A stretch of DNA of 64,000 bases. It comes from Skermanella mucosa. GTDB taxonomy: Bacteria; Pseudomonadota; Alphaproteobacteria; Azospirillales; Azospirillaceae. The stretch is taken from assembly GCF_016765655.2 (NCBI RefSeq), contig NZ_CP086106.1, positions 4,577,001 to 4,641,000 of the forward strand, in the 5' to 3' direction. Positions 53,419-61,920 of the stretch are shown here, piece by piece; the first letter of the stretch is position 1, and the number at the start of each line of letters is the position of its first letter. The notes beneath the pieces were generated by a model, which saw only the letters and a program-made list of their open reading frames with translations, was not told the origin of the DNA and did not search any database. The position numbers and the translations under genes were made by a program.

Positions 53419-54326
53419 CGGCGACCGCCGCCCTTTCCCGGCGGGCCTTCTGCGGAGCCGCCGCCCTGCTCGGCCTGCTGCCGTCCGGCCTCGCCGCGGC
53501 CCCGGCCCCGGCCCCGGCGCCCGCACCGTCGCGCGTCGCCGCGGTGGACTGGGCCATGCTGGAGACGGTGCTGGCGCTCGGCCTCGTGCCGGTCGCCGGG
53601 ACCGAACTGGTCCACTACGCCCGCTGGGTCGTGACGCCCCCGGTGCCGGCCCCCGTCGCCGACCTGGGCCTGCGCGGCGCGCCCAACCTGGAGCTGCTGC
53701 TGCGGACCGCCCCCGACCTGATCCTCAGCTCCCATTTCTACGCCGGCATCCGGCACCGCCTCGGCCGGATCGCGCCGGTGCGGGAATCCTCGATCAACGC
53801 CCCGAACGGCCGCCCCTATGCCCGCGCGCTGGCCGAAACCGCCGAGCTGGGCGCCTTGCTGGGCCGGGCCGACGCCGCCCGGACGCTGGTGGACACGACC
53901 GAAGCGGCCATGGACGCGCACCGCCGCACCTTGGCCGGAACCGCCCGGCGCCCCGTCCTGGTGATGAACTTCGGCGACAGCCGCCATATCCGCACCTTCG
54001 GCGCCGACAGCCTGCTCGGCTCGGTGCTGGAACGGCTGGGCCTGCCCAACGCCTGGACCGACCGGACGCAGTACCGGGCCTCGGCCACCGTCGGCATCGA
54101 GCGGCTGGCGGAGATGCCGGACGCGGTCCTGGTAATTGTCGAGCCGACGCCCCCCGGCGTCGAGCCGGTGCTGGAATCGAGTCCGCTCTGGCACGCGCTG
54201 CCCGGCGTGCGGGCCGGCTCCCTGGTCCGCCTGCCGGCCGTCAATTCCTTCGGCGCGCTGCCCGCCGCCGCCCGTTTCGCGGAGCTGCTGGTGCCGCGCC
54301 TGACCGGGGAGCCCGCCCATGGCTGA
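53415..54326 (+). CDS. Siderophore-iron periplasmic binding protein (FhuD-like)
   Basis: 303 residues, ATG overlapping the ATPase stop by four bases. The N-terminus has a twin-arginine type signal (LSRRAFCGAAALLGLL), then a Pro/Ala linker. The domain VAAVDWAMLETVLALGLVPV and LLLRTAPDLILSS are typical of class III binding proteins for ferric hydroxamates. It hands the iron-siderophore to the membrane permease. It overlaps the permease gene by 8 bases. Confidence 0.9.
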   Translation: MTATAALSRRAFCGAAALLGLLPSGLAAAPAPAPAPAPSRVAAVDWAMLETVLALGLVPVAGTELVHYARWVVTPPVPAPVADLGLRGAPNLELLLRTAPDLILSSHFYAGIRHRLGRIAPVRESSINAPNGRPYARALAETAELGALLGRADAARTLVDTTEAAMDAHRRTLAGTARRPVLVMNFGDSRHIRTFGADSLLGSVLERLGLPNAWTDRTQYRASATVGIERLAEMPDAVLVIVEPTPPGVEPVLESSPLWHALPGVRAGSLVRLPAVNSFGALPAAARFAELLVPRLTGEPAHG

Positions 54327-56352
54327 CCTGGCCGCCCCCCGTCGCGACGCGCCGGCACTGCCGCGCGGCCCCGCCCTGCTGGCCCTGGCGCTGGGGCTTG
54401 CGGCCTCGGCCCTGGCGTTCCGGGAACTCCACCTCCTGCTGCCCGTGGCCCGCTGGCCCGGCGCGCTGCTGGCGCCCGACCTGACGGACATGGACCAGGT
54501 GCTGTTCCACTACAGCGCCCTGCCCCGCCTCGCGATGGCGCTGCTGTGCGGCGCGGCGCTCGGGCTGTCCGGCGCGCTGCTCCAGCGGGTGCTGCGCAAC
54601 CCGATCGCGGAGCCCTCGACGCTCGGCATCTCCGCCGGCGCCCAGCTCGCCCTGGGTGCGGCGACGCTGCACGCCCCCGCCCTGATGGAAGCCTCGCGGG
54701 AGGCGGTGGCGCTGGCCGGCGCGGTGGCCGCCATGCTGCTGGTCCTGGCGCTGTCGTGGCGCCAGGGCCTCCGCCCGGTCTCGGTCGTGCTGTCCGGCCT
54801 GGTGGTCGGCCTGACCTGCGCCGCCCTCGGCGGCACCCTGATCCTGCTGAACGGCGAGTACCTGATGTCGCTGTTCATCTGGGGCGGCGGCTCGCTCAGC
54901 CAGCAGGGCTGGGGCGACGTCCTGACCCTGCTGCCCCGCCTCGCCGCGGCGGGCATCGCCGCGGCCCTGCTGATGCGCCCGCTGACCCTGCTGGGGCTGG
55001 ACGACGCGGCGGCCCGCAACCTCGGCGTGGCGCTCCACGCGACGCGGCTCGGCATCCTGCTGGTGGCGGTCTGGCTGGCCGCTTCCGTGGTCGCGCTGGT
55101 CGGAATCATCGGCTTCGTCGGCCTCGCCGCGCCGACCTTCGCCCGGCTCGCCGGCGCCCGGAGCCCGCGGCAGGTGATGGCCTGGGCTCCCCTGATCGGC
55201 GCCCTGCTGCTGTGGCTGGCCGACGCCGCCACCCAGACCTTCGCCGGCGGCCAGGCCAGTCTGGTCCCGACCGGCGCCATGACCGCCCTGCTGGGTGGGC
55301 CGCTGCTGCTCTGGATGCTGCCCCGGCTGCACGCCCTGGCCGGGCCGACCGACGCCGGGACCGCCTCGACCGGCATCGGGCGCACCGTCGCGCATCCCTG
55401 GCGCTTGGTCGCCGCCCTGGCCCTGGCGCTGCCGCTGCTGTGCTGGGCGGCACTGGCGCTTGGCACCGGGCCGGACGGCTGGACCCTGGCGACCGGCGAC
55501 CAGTTCGACCGGCTGCTGCCCTGGCGGGGTCCGCGCCTCGCGGCCTCCGTCGCCGCCGGCGCGATGCTGGGCGCGGCGGGAACCATCCTCCAGCGCCTGA
55601 CCGGCAACCCCATGGCGAGCCCGGAAGTGCTCGGCATCAGCTCGGGCGCCGGGCTCGGCCTCGCCGTGCTGATGCTGACCGCCGCCGCCCCGGGCCGGCC
55701 GGAACAGCTCGCCGCCACCTCGGCCGGGGCGGCGGCGGCGCTGGCCGTCATGCTCCTGCTGGCCCGCCGCTCCTCCTTCGCGCCGGAACGGCTGCTGCTG
55801 GCCGGCGTGGCGCTGGCGTCCTTCTGCGGCGCGGTGCTGGCCGCCATCATGGCGAGCGGCGACATCCGGGCGTTCCAACTGCTCGGCTGGATCACCGGAT
55901 CGACCTATGGCACGGAAGCGCTGGACGCCCTCCTGGCCGGCGCCGCCGCCCTGGTCCTGCTGCTGGCGGTGCCGCCGACCGCCCGCTGGCTGGAGGTGCT
56001 GCCGCTGGGCGAGACCGCCGCCCGCGGCCTCGGGCTTCCGCTCGGCGGCAGCCGGCTGTACCTGATCGTGCTGGCGGCCCTGCTCAGCGCGGCGGCGACG
56101 CTGGTGGTCGGCCCGCTCAGCTTCATCGGGCTGATGGCGCCGCACCTCGCCCGCCTCGCCGGGCTGCGCCGGCCGCTGACCCACCTGGCGGGCGCCGTCC
56201 TGCTGGGCGCCCTGCTGATGGGCCTGTCCGACTGGCTGTCGCGGACCGTGGCGTTTCCCTACCAGCTTCCGGTCGGCCTGTTCGCGACGCTGGTCGGCGG
56301 CCCCTACCTGATGTGGCTGCTGGCCCGCCCCGCGGGCTCCGGCCGAGGCTGA
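54319..56352 (+). CDS. fhuB: Fused ferric-hydroxamate permease
   Basis: 677 residues containing two BtuC/FecD-like halves in one chain, as in FhuB, each with about ten helices. Each half has the permease hallmarks: first half ALLQRVLRNPIAEPSTLGIS and IGFVGLAAPTFARLAGARSP; second half TILQRLTGNPMASPEVLGIS and SFIGLMAPHLARLAGLRRP. The matching duplicated motifs show the fusion directly. It works with the ATPase and binding protein encoded just upstream. Confidence 0.94.
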   Translation: MADLAAPRRDAPALPRGPALLALALGLAASALAFRELHLLLPVARWPGALLAPDLTDMDQVLFHYSALPRLAMALLCGAALGLSGALLQRVLRNPIAEPSTLGISAGAQLALGAATLHAPALMEASREAVALAGAVAAMLLVLALSWRQGLRPVSVVLSGLVVGLTCAALGGTLILLNGEYLMSLFIWGGGSLSQQGWGDVLTLLPRLAAAGIAAALLMRPLTLLGLDDAAARNLGVALHATRLGILLVAVWLAASVVALVGIIGFVGLAAPTFARLAGARSPRQVMAWAPLIGALLLWLADAATQTFAGGQASLVPTGAMTALLGGPLLLWMLPRLHALAGPTDAGTASTGIGRTVAHPWRLVAALALALPLLCWAALALGTGPDGWTLATGDQFDRLLPWRGPRLAASVAAGAMLGAAGTILQRLTGNPMASPEVLGISSGAGLGLAVLMLTAAAPGRPEQLAATSAGAAAALAVMLLLARRSSFAPERLLLAGVALASFCGAVLAAIMASGDIRAFQLLGWITGSTYGTEALDALLAGAAALVLLLAVPPTARWLEVLPLGETAARGLGLPLGGSRLYLIVLAALLSAAATLVVGPLSFIGLMAPHLARLAGLRRPLTHLAGAVLLGALLMGLSDWLSRTVAFPYQLPVGLFATLVGGPYLMWLLARPAGSGRG

Positions 56353-56356
56353 CGCG

Positions 56357-57094
56357 ATGGAAACTCCCGTTCCCGCCCCCTTCGACTTCCTGGCCGGCCC
56401 GGCCGGCCGGTTCGGCGCCCGTCTGGTGCCGCCCGCGTCCGCCCCGGACGCCATCCCGGCCGCCGCCCTGGTCGCCGAGGGCGGCCTGGACCTGGCACTC
56501 GGAACCCTGCGGTCCCGCCATCCCGACGGGGAGTCGCGGGCGCTGCTCTCGCTCTGGTCGCGTCACTATTTCTACAGCCTGATCCCCCCGGTGGTGCTGG
56601 GCGCGCTGCTGGCCGGCCGGACGCTCCCGCTCGGCCTGTCCGGAACGGCGGTCCATCTGAACGGCGACGGCGTCCCCGCCGCGATCGTCCTGCCCCATGC
56701 GGGGACCGAGGGCGCCCCGGTCGCCGCGACCGACATGCTTCGGCCACTCGCCCGCGACCATCTGGAGCCGCTGATCGACGGCCTCGCCGCCCAGGCCGCC
56801 GTCTCGCCGCGCGTGCTCTGGGGCAACGCCGCCGGCTACCTGCATTGGGTGGTCGAACTGCTCGCCGGCGAGGACCCGGCCTCCCCGGCGCTCGCCGAAG
56901 CCCATGCCCTGATCCACGCGGGCGCCTGGCCGGACGGCTGGCCCAATGCGCTGGACGAGCCGATGCGCTATACCGACGGACCGGACGGCCGGCAGGCCTG
57001 GCGCAAGGTCTGCTGCCTGCTGTACCGCGTCCCCGGCCGTGACCTGTGCCCCTACTGCCCCCTGGCGCTCCGGGCGAGCCGCCGCGAACACTGA
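56357..57094 (+). CDS. fhuF: Siderophore-iron reductase FhuF
   Basis: 245 residues. The diagnostic C-terminal motif C-C-X10-C-X2-C is present (VCCLLYRVPGRDLCPYCPL) and binds an unusual [2Fe-2S] cluster. FhuF reduces cytoplasmic ferric hydroxamates to release iron. Other family parts are the central SLWSRHYFYSLIPPVVLGAL and GNAAGYLHWVVELL. It starts 5 bases after the permease stop and precedes the PPOX flavoprotein gene by 20 bases. Confidence 0.93.
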   Translation: METPVPAPFDFLAGPAGRFGARLVPPASAPDAIPAAALVAEGGLDLALGTLRSRHPDGESRALLSLWSRHYFYSLIPPVVLGALLAGRTLPLGLSGTAVHLNGDGVPAAIVLPHAGTEGAPVAATDMLRPLARDHLEPLIDGLAAQAAVSPRVLWGNAAGYLHWVVELLAGEDPASPALAEAHALIHAGAWPDGWPNALDEPMRYTDGPDGRQAWRKVCCLLYRVPGRDLCPYCPLALRASRREH

Positions 57095-57114
57095 CCCGAA
57101 AGGACTCCCGCCCC

Positions 57115-57720
57115 ATGGACCATCACCCGACCGACTGGTTCGACGACGCCCATGGCATCCACGGCGTCGAAGCCCTGGCCGCCCGCTATCCGACGCCGCA
57201 CGAGAAGGTCGTCGGCAAGCAGATCGACCGGCTGGACGGCCATTCCCGCACGCTGATCGCGGCATCCCCCTTCCTGGTGCTGGCGACAACCGGCGCTTTC
57301 GGCCTGGATTGCTCGCCGCGCGGCGGCACGCCCGGTTTCGTCCAGGTCCACGACGACCACACGCTGCTGCTGGCGGACTGGCCGGGCAACAACCGGCTCG
57401 ACAGCCTGCGCAACATCGTCCAGAACCCGGCGGTCGGGATGGTCTTCCTGCTGCCGGGCATGGGCGAGGTGTTCCGGGTCAACGGCCGGGCGAGGCTGTC
57501 CGCCCATCCCGGCCTGCTCTCCCGCCTCGCGGAGGGCGGCAAGCAGCCCCGCTCCGCCATCGTCGTCACCGTGACCGAAGCCTTCATCCACTGCCCGCGC
57601 GCCATCGCCGTCGCCGACCTGTGGAACCCGGAGAAACACGTGGACCTGTCGGCGCTGCCCAGCGCCCGCACCGTCTTCGAGGCCCACGTGGCCCTGTCGT
57701 CCCGCAAGGTCCGGGCCTGA
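57115..57720 (+). CDS. PPOX-type FMN flavoprotein at the end of the iron operon
   Basis: 201 residues of the split-barrel pyridoxamine-5'-phosphate-oxidase-like family. The flavin-binding pattern is ASPFLVLATTGAFGLDCSPR with RGGTPGFVQVHDDHTLLLAD and GNNRLDSLRNIVQNPAVG, characteristic of the MSMEG_1061-like subgroup. AAAGGACT precedes the ATG. Position after fhuF suggests a flavin-dependent step in iron release or redox protection, but the reaction is unknown. Confidence 0.85.
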   Translation: MDHHPTDWFDDAHGIHGVEALAARYPTPHEKVVGKQIDRLDGHSRTLIAASPFLVLATTGAFGLDCSPRGGTPGFVQVHDDHTLLLADWPGNNRLDSLRNIVQNPAVGMVFLLPGMGEVFRVNGRARLSAHPGLLSRLAEGGKQPRSAIVVTVTEAFIHCPRAIAVADLWNPEKHVDLSALPSARTVFEAHVALSSRKVRA

Positions 57721-57725
57721 AGTCC

Positions 57726-59264
57726 TCAGAACATCGCGGACTGGCCGTAGAACGGCTTCGCCTCCCCTTCCCGGATATAGCCGTCGTAGAAGGACTTGAC
57801 GTGCGGGAACACGGCGTTGCCCAGCTCCCGGCGGGCGACCTCGTCGGGCGTGCGCGGCCTGGACAGGGTCTCGGCGATCTCCGCCAGCACCTGGTCGCGG
57901 TCGATGCGGGTGAAGCGGCCCTCGGCGTAGACCAGGTCGCCGTCGATATAGACCGCGTCGACCGCGTTGGTCTTGGCCCGCTGGATGACGGCGTCCAGCA
58001 TCGGGATGTCGGGGTCCTGGAACGGGTACGTCGCCGTCTTCCAGTTGATCAGCACAGCGTCGAAGAAGCGGCCGGGGTCCAGGCGGCCGATCTGCTCGCC
58101 GAAGGCGGTGGTGCGGGCGCCCGACTCGGTCGCCATCTTCAGCACCTGCGGGCAGGTCGGCACATCGTCCTCCATCCCCGGCGTGCGATGGACCCGCAGC
58201 GCCAGCCGCATCTCCTGGAGCATGTCGCGGTCGTCGTTGATCCCGGCCTCGTCCAGGCCCATGCCGACGGTGATCCCCTTCTTCTCGAAGAAGTTCAGCG
58301 GCGCGATGCCGGAGCGCAGGCGGAAATTGGACGAGCAGTTGTGGCAGATGCAGGTGCCGGTGTCGGCGGCGATGTCGATGTCCTCCTCGTTCAGCCAGAC
58401 GCCGTGGCCGAGCGTCATGCGCGGGCTGAGCAGGCCCAGGTCGTGGAGGTGGCGCACGGCGGTCTTGCCGGTGCGGCGCATCGCGTACTCCTTCTGGTAC
58501 GCGGTCTCCAGCAGATGCATGTGCATGGGAACGCCGGCGGCCTTCGACTTCTCGTTCAGCGCCAGCAGCCCCTCGTCGGTGCACCAGTGCAGGTTGGCCG
58601 GCGCCAGCTGGATGCGGGTCAGGCGCTGGCCCTCGTTCTCGCGCGTCAGCTGGTCGAACAGGGTCAGGAAATCCTCGAACGGCAGGGCCTGCGACTTCAG
58701 GTACTTCAGCAGGTCGGCACCGAGCGGCCCCGGCAGACGCTCGCAGAACGCCTCGTCGGCCTCGTAGACCAGCCGGTTCTGCTCGCGCACGGCATAGCAG
58801 TAGGACGCGCGCATGCCGAGGTCGCGGTAGGCCCCCAGCACCTTCGACGCGGCGCCGTGGACCGCGTCGTAGCCGCCCTGCATCCAGCCGTGGATATGCT
58901 GCACGGTGGTGATGCCGGACGAGATCATCTCGAACGCGGAATAGAGCGTGTCGAGATAGAGGTCGATCCGGCGGGCCGGCATCCGGCTGGCGAACCACAG
59001 CTCCAGCGCATGGTCCGGCGAGCCGAGCTGGAGCGGCGTCAGGCCCACATGGTGGTGGCTGTTGACGAAGCCCGGCAGCATGACATGGTCCGGATAGCTC
59101 CGAACCGACGCCAGCGGGGCCAGTTGCTTCATCTCGTCGAGGGTTCCGGCGGCGGCAACGACGCCGCCGCGCGACAGCACCGCGCCGTCCTCGATGACGA
59201 CGGGGGTGTGGCGGTCCTGGATGCCGGTGACGACCCAGCGGGCCTGGACGATGAGGTCTCCCAT
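57726..59264 (-). CDS. ATZ/TRZ-type amidohydrolase (deaminase or chlorohydrolase-like)
   Basis: 512 residues with AAGGAG before the ATG at 59264. Metal motifs: GFVNSHHHVGLTPLQLG (H-x-H type), HMHLLETAYQKEYAMR, TLGHGVWLNEED, and the catalytic Asp in VGMGLDEAGINDD. The domain layout fits cytosine/guanine deaminases, s-triazine hydrolases and related enzymes that remove an amine or halide from a heterocycle. The extended C-terminus (about 430-512) contains a second conserved beta part. It is the last gene of the minus-strand transporter operon; the substrate is unidentified. Confidence 0.88.
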   Translation of the reverse strand: MGDLIVQARWVVTGIQDRHTPVVIEDGAVLSRGGVVAAAGTLDEMKQLAPLASVRSYPDHVMLPGFVNSHHHVGLTPLQLGSPDHALELWFASRMPARRIDLYLDTLYSAFEMISSGITTVQHIHGWMQGGYDAVHGAASKVLGAYRDLGMRASYCYAVREQNRLVYEADEAFCERLPGPLGADLLKYLKSQALPFEDFLTLFDQLTRENEGQRLTRIQLAPANLHWCTDEGLLALNEKSKAAGVPMHMHLLETAYQKEYAMRRTGKTAVRHLHDLGLLSPRMTLGHGVWLNEEDIDIAADTGTCICHNCSSNFRLRSGIAPLNFFEKKGITVGMGLDEAGINDDRDMLQEMRLALRVHRTPGMEDDVPTCPQVLKMATESGARTTAFGEQIGRLDPGRFFDAVLINWKTATYPFQDPDIPMLDAVIQRAKTNAVDAVYIDGDLVYAEGRFTRIDRDQVLAEIAETLSRPRTPDEVARRELGNAVFPHVKSFYDGYIREGEAKPFYGQSAMF

Positions 59265-59287
59265 GGGGGACTCCTTGGTGTTCATGA

Positions 59288-60121
59288 TCATTGGGGAACG
59301 AAGGCGCGGAGCCGGCGCGCGGTCGGGTTGCGTTCCGCGGCGAGCAAGAGGCGGGCGGGATCGATGTCGGCGAGCACGGCGGCTCCCGGACCGGAGACGA
59401 CCGTGCCGTCCGGTCCGACCGCGACCGTGTCGCCATCGTGGCGGACGCTGCGGCCGTTGATCGTTTCGATACCGGATCGAGCTGCCGAGACGGCGTAGAC
59501 CGCGTTGGCCCGGGCATGGGTGCGCAGTTCGGCCAGGAAGATGCCGTCGGGATCGTCGGGCGCCGGGCCCGCCACCAGCACCGCGACGAGGTCGGCCCCC
59601 GCCGCGGCCGCCGCGCGCCAGCATTCCGGGAACCGGCGGTCGTAGCAGACCAGAGTCGCCAGCCGGATCGGCCCGACCCGGACGGTGCCGATCCGGGCCG
59701 GACCGGCATCGAAATGATCGGCCTCGCCGAACGGCTCGCCCGGAGCGGCGGGCGGCAGGTGGATCTTCAGCGCGATCGCTTCGGCGATACCCTCCGGCCG
59801 GGCGAGGACCGCCGCGTTGAACGGCTTGCCCGGCCCGCCCGGCGACAGCGCCATGCCGAACAGGATCGGGACGCCCAGGCGGGACGCGACCCCGACCGCC
59901 CATGCCGCGGTCGGGCCGTCCAGCGGTTCGGCGGGATGGGGGAAGCGGCCGGGGTCCTCCGCCGCGGCATAGGGCACGGCGAACAGCTCCGGCAGGATCA
60001 CCAGATCGGCGCCGGCCCCGGCGAGCGCCTCGGCGGCCCGCTCCGCCCCGGCGAGGGCGCAGCCTTCCCCGCCGCCGGCCGGCCCCGTCGAGGCCGCGCC
60101 GACTCGAAAGAATTTTTCCAT
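59288..60121 (-). CDS. Nitrilase-superfamily carbon-nitrogen hydrolase
   Basis: 277 residues. The catalytic triad is Glu in ADLVILPELFAVPY, Lys in ALKIHLPPAAPGEPF and Cys in LATLVCYDRRFPECW. The Cys-Tyr-Asp-Arg-Arg-Phe-Pro-Glu motif is typical of amidases, not true nitrilases. N-terminal residues vary from relatives and there is only a weak ribosome binding site; the gene lies 13 bases from the ATPase gene. It probably hydrolyses an amide or carbamoyl product of the imported compound. Confidence 0.87.
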   Translation of the reverse strand: MEKFFRVGAASTGPAGGGEGCALAGAERAAEALAGAGADLVILPELFAVPYAAAEDPGRFPHPAEPLDGPTAAWAVGVASRLGVPILFGMALSPGGPGKPFNAAVLARPEGIAEAIALKIHLPPAAPGEPFGEADHFDAGPARIGTVRVGPIRLATLVCYDRRFPECWRAAAAAGADLVAVLVAGPAPDDPDGIFLAELRTHARANAVYAVSAARSGIETINGRSVRHDGDTVAVGPDGTVVSGPGAAVLADIDPARLLLAAERNPTARRLRAFVPQ

Positions 60122-60134
60122 GAAGGATCGGCCC

Positions 60135-60938
60135 CTACGCTTCCTGTTCGGCGAAGGCGCGGTCCACCTCGTCGGCCAGCAGCTCGGTGAAGAGGTCGCG
60201 ATACTCGTGGTAGCGTGGGTCGCGGCTCGGCCTGGGACGCGGCAGGTCGATCGGGACGATGGTCTTGACCTGCCCGGGACGCGCGGTGAAGACGACCACC
60301 CGGTCGGCGAGCGAGATCGCCTCGTCGATGGAGTGGGTGACCAGGATCACCGAGGCGCCGCTGTCCCGCCAGATCTGGAGCAGGAAATCCTGCATCTTCG
60401 ACCGGGTCTGGACATCGAGCGCCGCGAACGGCTCGTCCATCATCAGCACCTTGGGCCGCATCGCCAGCGCCCGCGCGCAGGCGGCGCGCTGGCGCATGCC
60501 GCCCGACAGCTCGTCCGGCTTCTTGTCCAGCATGTCGCCGAGGCCCACCGACCGCAGCATGTCGGCGGCGACCGCGCGCCGTTCCGTCACCGGGACGCCC
60601 CGCACCGACAGCCCGAAGGCGACGTTGTCGGCGATGGTCAGCCAGGGGAACAGCGAGGCATCCTGGAAGATCAGGCCGCGCTCGGCCGACGGCTGGGTCA
60701 CCGGGATGCCGTCCTGCTCGATGCTGCCGCCGGAGGCGCCTTCCAGCCCGGCGATCATGTAGAGCAGCGTGGACTTGCCGCAGCCCGAAGGCCCCAGCAG
60801 CACCACGAACTCGCCCGGCATGACGTCCAGGCTGAGGTTCCGAAGCGCGTGGACCGGCGGGCGGCCCTCCGGCATCCAGGTCTTGGCGACGTCCCGGATC
60901 GAGACGGCGGGTTGGACCGGTTCGTTCGCCGCGGTCAT
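60135..60938 (-). CDS. TauB/SsuB-type ABC transporter ATPase
   Basis: 267 residues. Walker A GPSGCGKSTLLYMIAGLEG, signature LSGGMRQRAACARALAM, Walker B VLMMDEPFAALDVQTR and switch His in VTHSIDEAISLADRVVV. It belongs to the nitrate/sulfonate/taurine family. GGGAGG lies upstream and the start overlaps the permease stop by four bases, so the two are coupled. Confidence 0.93.
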   Translation of the reverse strand: MTAANEPVQPAVSIRDVAKTWMPEGRPPVHALRNLSLDVMPGEFVVLLGPSGCGKSTLLYMIAGLEGASGGSIEQDGIPVTQPSAERGLIFQDASLFPWLTIADNVAFGLSVRGVPVTERRAVAADMLRSVGLGDMLDKKPDELSGGMRQRAACARALAMRPKVLMMDEPFAALDVQTRSKMQDFLLQIWRDSGASVILVTHSIDEAISLADRVVVFTARPGQVKTIVPIDLPRPRPSRDPRYHEYRDLFTELLADEVDRAFAEQEA

Positions 60939-61846
60939 CGCGAACCTCCCTGGCCGGGGGCCACCCACCACAGCATGCGGCCCTGGATGGTGCGGAGCCC
61001 CCAGTCGAACAGGAAGCCCAGCACGCCGATGATCGCCATGGTGAAGAAGACCAGCTTGGCATTGAAGGTGGCCCGCGCCATGCTGGTGATCTGGCCCAGG
61101 CCGGTGCCGACCCCGACCGCCTCGGCGATCAGCACGACCATCCAGGCGGCGAACAGGTTCAGCCGCAGCGTCATGAACAGGCTCGGCAGGATGGCGGGCA
61201 GGATCACGCGCCAGAAGGTCTGCGCCTCGGTCGCCCCCATGATCCGGGCGACGTGCAGGTAGTTCTTCGGCACGCTCTCGAACTGGGCGACGGTGGACAG
61301 CACGATCGCGAAGAACACGGTGATGAACACCAGGAAGATCGCCGGCACGTCGCCGATGCCGAACACGAAGATCGCGACCGGCAGCCAGGCTACCGGCGAG
61401 ATCGGCGCCAGCAGCAGGATCGTCGGCAGCAGCAGGTTTCGGACCAGCCTGACGTAATGGACCATGGCGCCGACCGCGACGCCCAGCACGAAGCCCAGCG
61501 TCAGGCCCAGCACGACGCGGCTGGTCGTCCACAGGATCGTCAGGAGGAGCCCGGTCAGCCCGCTGCCCGTCCCCCGGCTGCCGACCCTGTTGGTCTGGTC
61601 GAAATAGGCCAGCGTGCCGGGTATGTCCTGGAGGAACAGGTGAGGCGGCGGCAGCAGCAGCGGGTTGGCCCAGCCGACCGCCCACAGGATCTCCCAGATC
61701 GCGGTGAACAGGCCGATGGACGCCAATCCCCAGCCGAGGGAGACGACATGGCGGCGAAGCTTCGGCGATACCGGCGGACGGACGGCGGCGTCCTGGCCGC
61801 TTCCCCGTCCCAGGGTGCCGATCACCGTTTTGGTGGTCATGCTCAT
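60935..61846 (-). CDS. TauC/SsuC-type ABC transporter permease
   Basis: 303 residues, about six to seven helices. The family region is VVLGLTLGFVLGVAVGAMVH, followed by PISPVAWLPVAIFVFGIGD and the EAA loop PKNYLHVARIMGATEAQTFW. A second ATG at 61840 is possible. It forms the membrane channel for the transporter encoded with it, and lies between the binding-protein and ATPase genes. Confidence 0.9.
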   Translation of the reverse strand: MSMTTKTVIGTLGRGSGQDAAVRPPVSPKLRRHVVSLGWGLASIGLFTAIWEILWAVGWANPLLLPPPHLFLQDIPGTLAYFDQTNRVGSRGTGSGLTGLLLTILWTTSRVVLGLTLGFVLGVAVGAMVHYVRLVRNLLLPTILLLAPISPVAWLPVAIFVFGIGDVPAIFLVFITVFFAIVLSTVAQFESVPKNYLHVARIMGATEAQTFWRVILPAILPSLFMTLRLNLFAAWMVVLIAEAVGVGTGLGQITSMARATFNAKLVFFTMAIIGVLGFLFDWGLRTIQGRMLWWVAPGQGGSR

Positions 61847-61920
61847 GCAGTTTGCTTCCGGTAGCGGGATGGCCGCGCCTGCGGGGCGCGGCCTCTCTTG
61901 CTTCGGGTCAAAAGGCGGGA

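Noticed and set aside
50380-53526. 1048-codon minus-strand frame opposite the TonB receptor and ATPase
   Set aside because: Low-complexity Arg/Gly/Ala/Val translation that mirrors two clear plus-strand genes; an artefact of GC-rich codon use.
54241-56454. 737-codon minus-strand frame opposite fhuB
   Set aside because: Composition (Gln/Arg/Gly/Ala repeats) is typical of antisense GC-rich DNA, whereas the plus strand encodes a complete fused permease.
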